This document shows, piece after piece, positions 13,601 to 19,600 of a stretch of 27,339 nucleotides of DNA. Source of the stretch: Branchiostoma floridae (lineage: Eukaryota; Chordata; Leptocardii; Amphioxiformes; Branchiostomatidae). The number at the start of each line of letters is the position of its first letter. Within the stretch, counting starts at the first letter, position 1. The notes under the pieces were generated by a model, which made no database searches, was not told where the DNA came from, and saw only the letters and a program-made list of their open reading frames with translations. The stretch covers positions 254,464 through 281,802 of the forward strand of contig NC_049991.1 of assembly GCF_000003815.2 (NCBI RefSeq), written 5' to 3'. The translations under genes and the position numbers were made by a program.

Positions 13601-16600
13601 GTGACATAACGCCTGGTCAGTGATGTATAACCACCAAGCAACATGAGTAAGATGGTTGATGAGGTGGTTATACATATAGGTCACATATAGCTCATATTTG
13701 TTGTGGTAAGAACAGAACCCCTTCCCATCATTCCTTTAAGTGTTCATCAATGGCAATAGTTTCTTGTTCATCAACCCATGTTTTGGCCTGTGCACATGTG
13801 GGAAAAGAGGCTTGTGATTGGTCTATACCTACTAGTTATATACATAGAATTTAAGATCATCATGGTCTGACAAGAACTATTCTTTACCTATACAGCTGAA
13901 TAAGTTCCACAGATATGGTGGTGACAAGGTTTGTGGATAAGGAGCACTAATTCCAAATATGATACTGTGTCTCACTGTGTTAAGAGTCAATTCTTATGGA
14001 GGAAAGGGCTTACAGCTGCTCATCTCTCTCCCTGGCGATGCGGCCATCCTGTTTGGATAACAAGATGTCTACTTCATCTTCCTCCACATCATTACTCCCG
14101 ACATCCTGGCTTCCTGCGGAGTCAGTGGTGTCCAGTCCTGATGATGGCACCAGGTACAGCATGTCTCCATGTCTACAGGAAACAACAACGTCCAGCACAA
14201 ACATGGCATTTAGTCTCATACTAGTAATATTAGACAGAATGAGGATGCTGCAGGATGGCCAGTAGAACTGATGGATGACAGTGATTATTACCGGACGGGA
14301 GACCTGGCGCATCCCCGTCTTGTAATGACTTAGCCAGCAAAAGGGTATGTCACCCCGTAAAGGGCGGTATAACCCTGTCGTGTGTAAGCACGTCGACCGA
14401 TGATGATGATGATGATTACTGGAGATATGCTTCTTCGGGTAACATTTTGGGAGATTTTGGATGCTTCCTTTGGTGAGGGATAGGTTGAAGATAGATTATT
14501 TTCACAGAACGTTAAAAAGGAGCTCAACCAAGCTAAAACTGTGAGAGATGTTACATGTTACAGGTTGTCAGCACTGCGCTTTTACAGTAAAGGCAACCTT
14601 TGGCTTATTCATACTGCATATGACAATTCTTAGCATGCAATTTCAGTCAATTTGTCGACGATGTCTGACATTTTCGTGCAATTATCTGCCATTGGTAACT
14701 TTTCATCGTACAGATAAGCAAAGTCACTAACAAGGGAGTGAATGAGAGTCGGTTTTGAATTGGGGGATTCCATGCAATTGATCGAAGTGTGCGTTTATCC
14801 GAGATGCAATTAACTGGCTTTTACTGTACTGTGAAAGTGATTTTATCAAGTAGTGTGAAAGTGATGGTACCTGATGTTGGTGCTGTGAAAGTGATGGTAC
14901 CTAATGCTGGTATTGTGAAAGTGATGGTACCTAATGCTGGTATTGTGAAAGTGATGGTACCTAATGCTGGTACTGTGAAAGTGATGGTACCTAATGCCGG
15001 TACTGTGAAAGTGATGGTACCTAATGCTGGTTCTGTGAAGTGATGGTACCTAATGCTGGTTCTGTGAAGTGATGGTACCTAATGCTGGTACTGTGAAAGT
15101 GATGGTACCTAAAGCCGGTACTGTGAAAGTGATGGTACCTAATGCTGGTACTGTGAAAGTGATGGTACCTGATGTTGGTGCTGTGAAAGTGATGGTACCT
15201 GATGTTGGTGCTGTGAAAGTGATGGTACCTAATGCTGGTACTAGGAAAGTGATGGCACCTGATGTTGGTGCTGTGAAAGTGATGGTACCTAATGCTGGTA
15301 CTGTGAAGTGATGGTACCTAATGCTGGTTCTGTGAAGTGATGGTACCTAATGCTGGTACTGTGACAGTGATGGTACCTGATGTTGGTGCTGTGAAGAGTT
15401 TTCCTGCTGCCAGGCTTCAGCTCCCCTGAACGGTCCCTGTTCTGATACAGTTTCCATGTACCATGGCCGACAGAAAGTTCCTCTTCAACCTCAGGAAATA
15501 CACCAGAGATGCGTTCATTCATGCGTGAATTTCACTGCAATTTCTAGTCAACACTTGTCAATACAAATGAAATGATAGCTGACTTCACCATCTTGATGAT
15601 AACTGCCCTCTAGTAAAATATACAGAAAATGTACTTCAGAAACACAGACAAGCCAGATATAATATTTCCATTCCTAGGGTTAAAGTACATAATATAAAAA
15701 TGGTAAAACAAGGGCACAAGAGGAGGTAAAGTGATGACCTTTAATAAGCTGAGAAAATGGACATGTACCTTCTGTAAGAACTTGGGAATGGTCTGGTTGC
15801 TGCTGACAGATATCCGTGTAGTCCCAGTGGGCGACTGGACCCGCACAATCTGGAACATTTAAACTGAGATATTTTACACATGTACTTGGACAAACAATAA
15901 CAAAACACAGATGTACATGTATATGTCACAGTAGAGATCACGATCCAGTAGAATCGCCGATTGTCCTAGGACAGATCGTGATCGAAGTTGGTCCTAGGGC
16001 AGGCTATGATAGGGATTCAAAATGCCCAGGCAGCTGAAGATAGAAAACTGGCCAAATATGAGCACCTTAAGGAAGAGTTAAACTCGCATAGCAACTATAG
16101 TGCTACAGTAGTTACAATAGAGGTTAGTAGCAGGGGATGGGTGAACAGTGACAATGTCAAAAAACTGAAATCCTTATGCCCTGTACATAAGAAAGACAGC
16201 AAGGTGAGAGAGTTGAAGCGCAGGTTAGGACGCTGTCCCCTTTGTATATCGTACGCAATATACTGTGCAATGAACAACACTGTATGGGTTGTTTTCCGGC
16301 CGATGATATCATAATATTATACACCTGATCACTTGTGCAATACATAATGATAGTTTAATGTGCAATACATGTGTAGTTTATGATGACATCTGTGCAATAA
16401 TTAAGAAGCGACGTCAACAATTGAAATGTTGAAAGGCTGATGCATAGCACTTTTTTAACATTGCACGCTACGGATCTTTGTTTATCTGATTAAGGGGTCA
16501 ACCGAGGTGTCTTTTTAACCTTCATCTTGTATTCGTGTTTTAAACGTGTCCTTTTTCCAAGTGTTGTTGTGCGAAATAAAGATGATGTTGCACAAAGAAC

Positions 16601-19600
16601 AATAATCTAAAAATATATAATACATAGTTATTACCTCCATGAAATGTCATGGAGGTTATATTTTACCCCGCGTTTGTGTGTCTGTGTGTTTGTGTGTGTG
16701 TAAACAAGATAACTCAAGAATGGCTGAGTGGATTGGTGTCATACTTGGTGTGTTGGTAGTGTGTGATGAAAGCTGGAAATGATTAGATTTTGGGCCCCCT
16801 AGCGGCTCCCCTTGGTACTGCAGCGCAACTTCCGGTTTTGCTATCTCGGTGTTCTGAACATGCTATGGTCACGATTTTTGAGTGTTAGATAGCTCTTGTG
16901 CTCAGAGAGAAATGACATAAGTTTGGGCCCCCTAGCGTCTAGTTTTGGGATAGCAGGGGCATTTTTGTCAAAACCTTCTGAAGAGGATAACTCAAGAAGG
17001 GAACAACGGATTTTCATGATTTTTGGTATGTAGGTACCTTAGACAATGTTGTACACGATAAGATACTAATTATGCAAAATAGGAGTACATTTGCATAATT
17101 AATGAGAATATTCTATAATAGCAGTTTTTTCAATGTATCTCTTGTTTCAGACATGCTATGGTCTTGACATTTAGGTGGTAGATAGCTTTTAGTGCCATAA
17201 CAAATTGGGGCAAGTTTCAGCCCCCTAACATTTAATTGTGAAACTGCAGTGGCATTTTTGTCAAGACACTTGAAAGAGGATAACTGCAGAAAGGAACGAC
17301 GGATTGGCATCATTTTAGGCATGCAGGTAGCTTGGGCAAAGATGTTCATAATGATATGCATGTTATGCAAATGAGGACTTAATTTGCATAATCAATGAGG
17401 AAATTGTGTAATTCAATTGTTTTCAATAACTGGACTTCAATAAATGTAACACATGTTAATTACGATAGGTGGAATATAAGCAGATACCAAATATGGTAAT
17501 TGGGAACTTATTTGCATAATTTATGTAAAAATTAAAACCGCTTTATGATTGATGATGGGAATTTTATAATTGTGACATGTGTACATTAGTCAATGATGAA
17601 CAACACCATGCATAAATTATGTTAATGTATTGGTGAATTGCATGAAATTTACGAAAGCTCTAAATTTTCATGGAGGTATGAGGTCGCCGAACTCTAGTTC
17701 TGTTCATCATTTATACAATTAACTGATATGGTACTCATGCATAAATAAATAAAAAGAATCTTCTTTCTCTTGGACAGAAGTAGCATGGACACAGTCTACA
17801 TGTCAATTTGGTATTTTTCGGGGGGGGGGGGGTACTTTTATCTATTCTTAGGGGGTACTTTTAATAGATTTTGAAGATTTGCCCGGGGGTATTTTTATTC
17901 CAGGGCCGGGGGTACTTCTATTTGAGAGGTGAGAGTAATATTTCATGGAGGTATTTGGTCACCGAACTCTACTTGATAAGAGTTTGTGTGACTCAAATGT
18001 AACTAGAGTTCGGGGACCTCATACCTCCATGAAATATTTATTGCTTTTTTGTGGATGGTATGTATGTTTATAGTCGGTTGTATTTGAGAGTAATGGTTAT
18101 AAATGTTATGGGAAAGTAGTGGTGTATTTATTCAATGACACAGAGGATGTCCATCTGATTAGTAATTAATAAAATGTGACACTTAATTGTGTAATGTGCG
18201 TTTAAGAGGTCGACGGCATATGGTAACGTGGTGTTCCTTAAGCTTGATGTTTGGCATTTAAACTGTCTAAGGTTGTCAGCATTATTGAGGTTCGACTATG
18301 TGCCTCAGAGCGGTGTGGTGGGAGGAAGTTGGGAAACTCAGAAAGAAGAAGGGATGTGGCCAACTTTAGTCAGATGGTGATTTGATTTTCCACCAACATC
18401 AGCTGTTCACATGGTACAAAAACGAGATGCACACTTTCCTCTGACAGCCCTACACCAACTGTAAGATGAATACTTGGCGCCAACCCCGTCTGCTAAAAAA
18501 CAAGTACCATTGGCTACGAAAGAGACAACTAACAACTGTCCCTTATCGTAACGAAATCAGAACATCTGTATCGCCCATAAAACTTCTGACACCGGACCTA
18601 ATGGCATTTTAACTGGCGAAACAAATCACCTCACCATCTGCTTGGAGATAAGGTGATTAACAAAGAGGGAAACCACGATGCCTGTTTCAATATATCGCAA
18701 ATATAGGGGTGATTTCTTATATTATTACATCGATTATATCGACAGATACGGGGCCCAAAATGTAATCACTTCCAGCTATCATCACACCCCACCAACACAT
18801 CAAGTATGAAACCAATCCACCCAGCCGTTCTTGAGTCGAGGCTATCGTTTCCCCCAAACAGTTGTTGTCAACTGATCCAAAAAAACATATGTTCATGGCT
18901 ATCACTGGCGAAACAAATCACCTCACCACCTGCTTGGAGATAAGGTGATAAACAAAGAGGAAAACCACATGCCTGTTCCAATATATCGCAGATATAGGGG
19001 TGATTTCTTATATTATTAGATCAATTATATCGACAGATACGAAGCCCAAAATCTCATCATTTCCAGCTATCGTCATACCCCACCAACACACCAAGTATGA
19101 AACCAATCCATCCAGCCATTCTTGAGTTATCGTGTACACAGACAGACAAACATAACAGAAAATATAACCTCCATGACATTTCATGGAGGTAATAATGCAA
19201 GTACTTACCAACACAACATCAGCATAAGCCACACAGACCACAAAATCTAACAGCGCAAACAAAGTATAACACACCAGGTCCCCAAAGGCACAAGTGGCAC
19301 AAGTTATTTATCATATTCAAATTGTCCAGCATCGGGAAACAGTTGCCCAGCATCGGGAAACAGTTGCCCAGCATCGGGAAACAGTTGCTTTAAGGAGTTA
19401 ACTGTTACATTACCCTAACCAGTTGCTATACGCACACCTGTTCAGATAAGGGATTACCTAACACATCCACATATTAGATATGTCATACATCCAAATACAT
19501 ACTAACGAAACTTCCGCGTTACGCAAGGCGCACCACAAAACATCTAACAACACAAACGAAATATAACACACTGCGTCCCCAAACGCACAAGTACATACAA

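Noticed and set aside
14789-15311. Plus-strand reading frames of [10 protein letters not shown] repeats as a repetitive protein
   Set aside because: They arise from a 30-bp tandem unit antisense to NPLOC4; 29-bp units break the frame, and there is no start context or homologue.
15769-15858. NPLOC4 starting at ATG 15858 ([10 protein letters not shown])
   Set aside because: Weak start context, and the three extra codons are followed by a splice acceptor (TTCCAG). The upstream MQEI exon gives a better match. Kept as a possible alternative start only.
19008-19274. Minus-strand hydrophobic frame [17 protein letters not shown] as a membrane-protein exon
   Set aside because: It has a GTAAGT donor but lies inside a duplicated repeat segment, lacks a good upstream exon, and its second copy (about 19540) is degraded.
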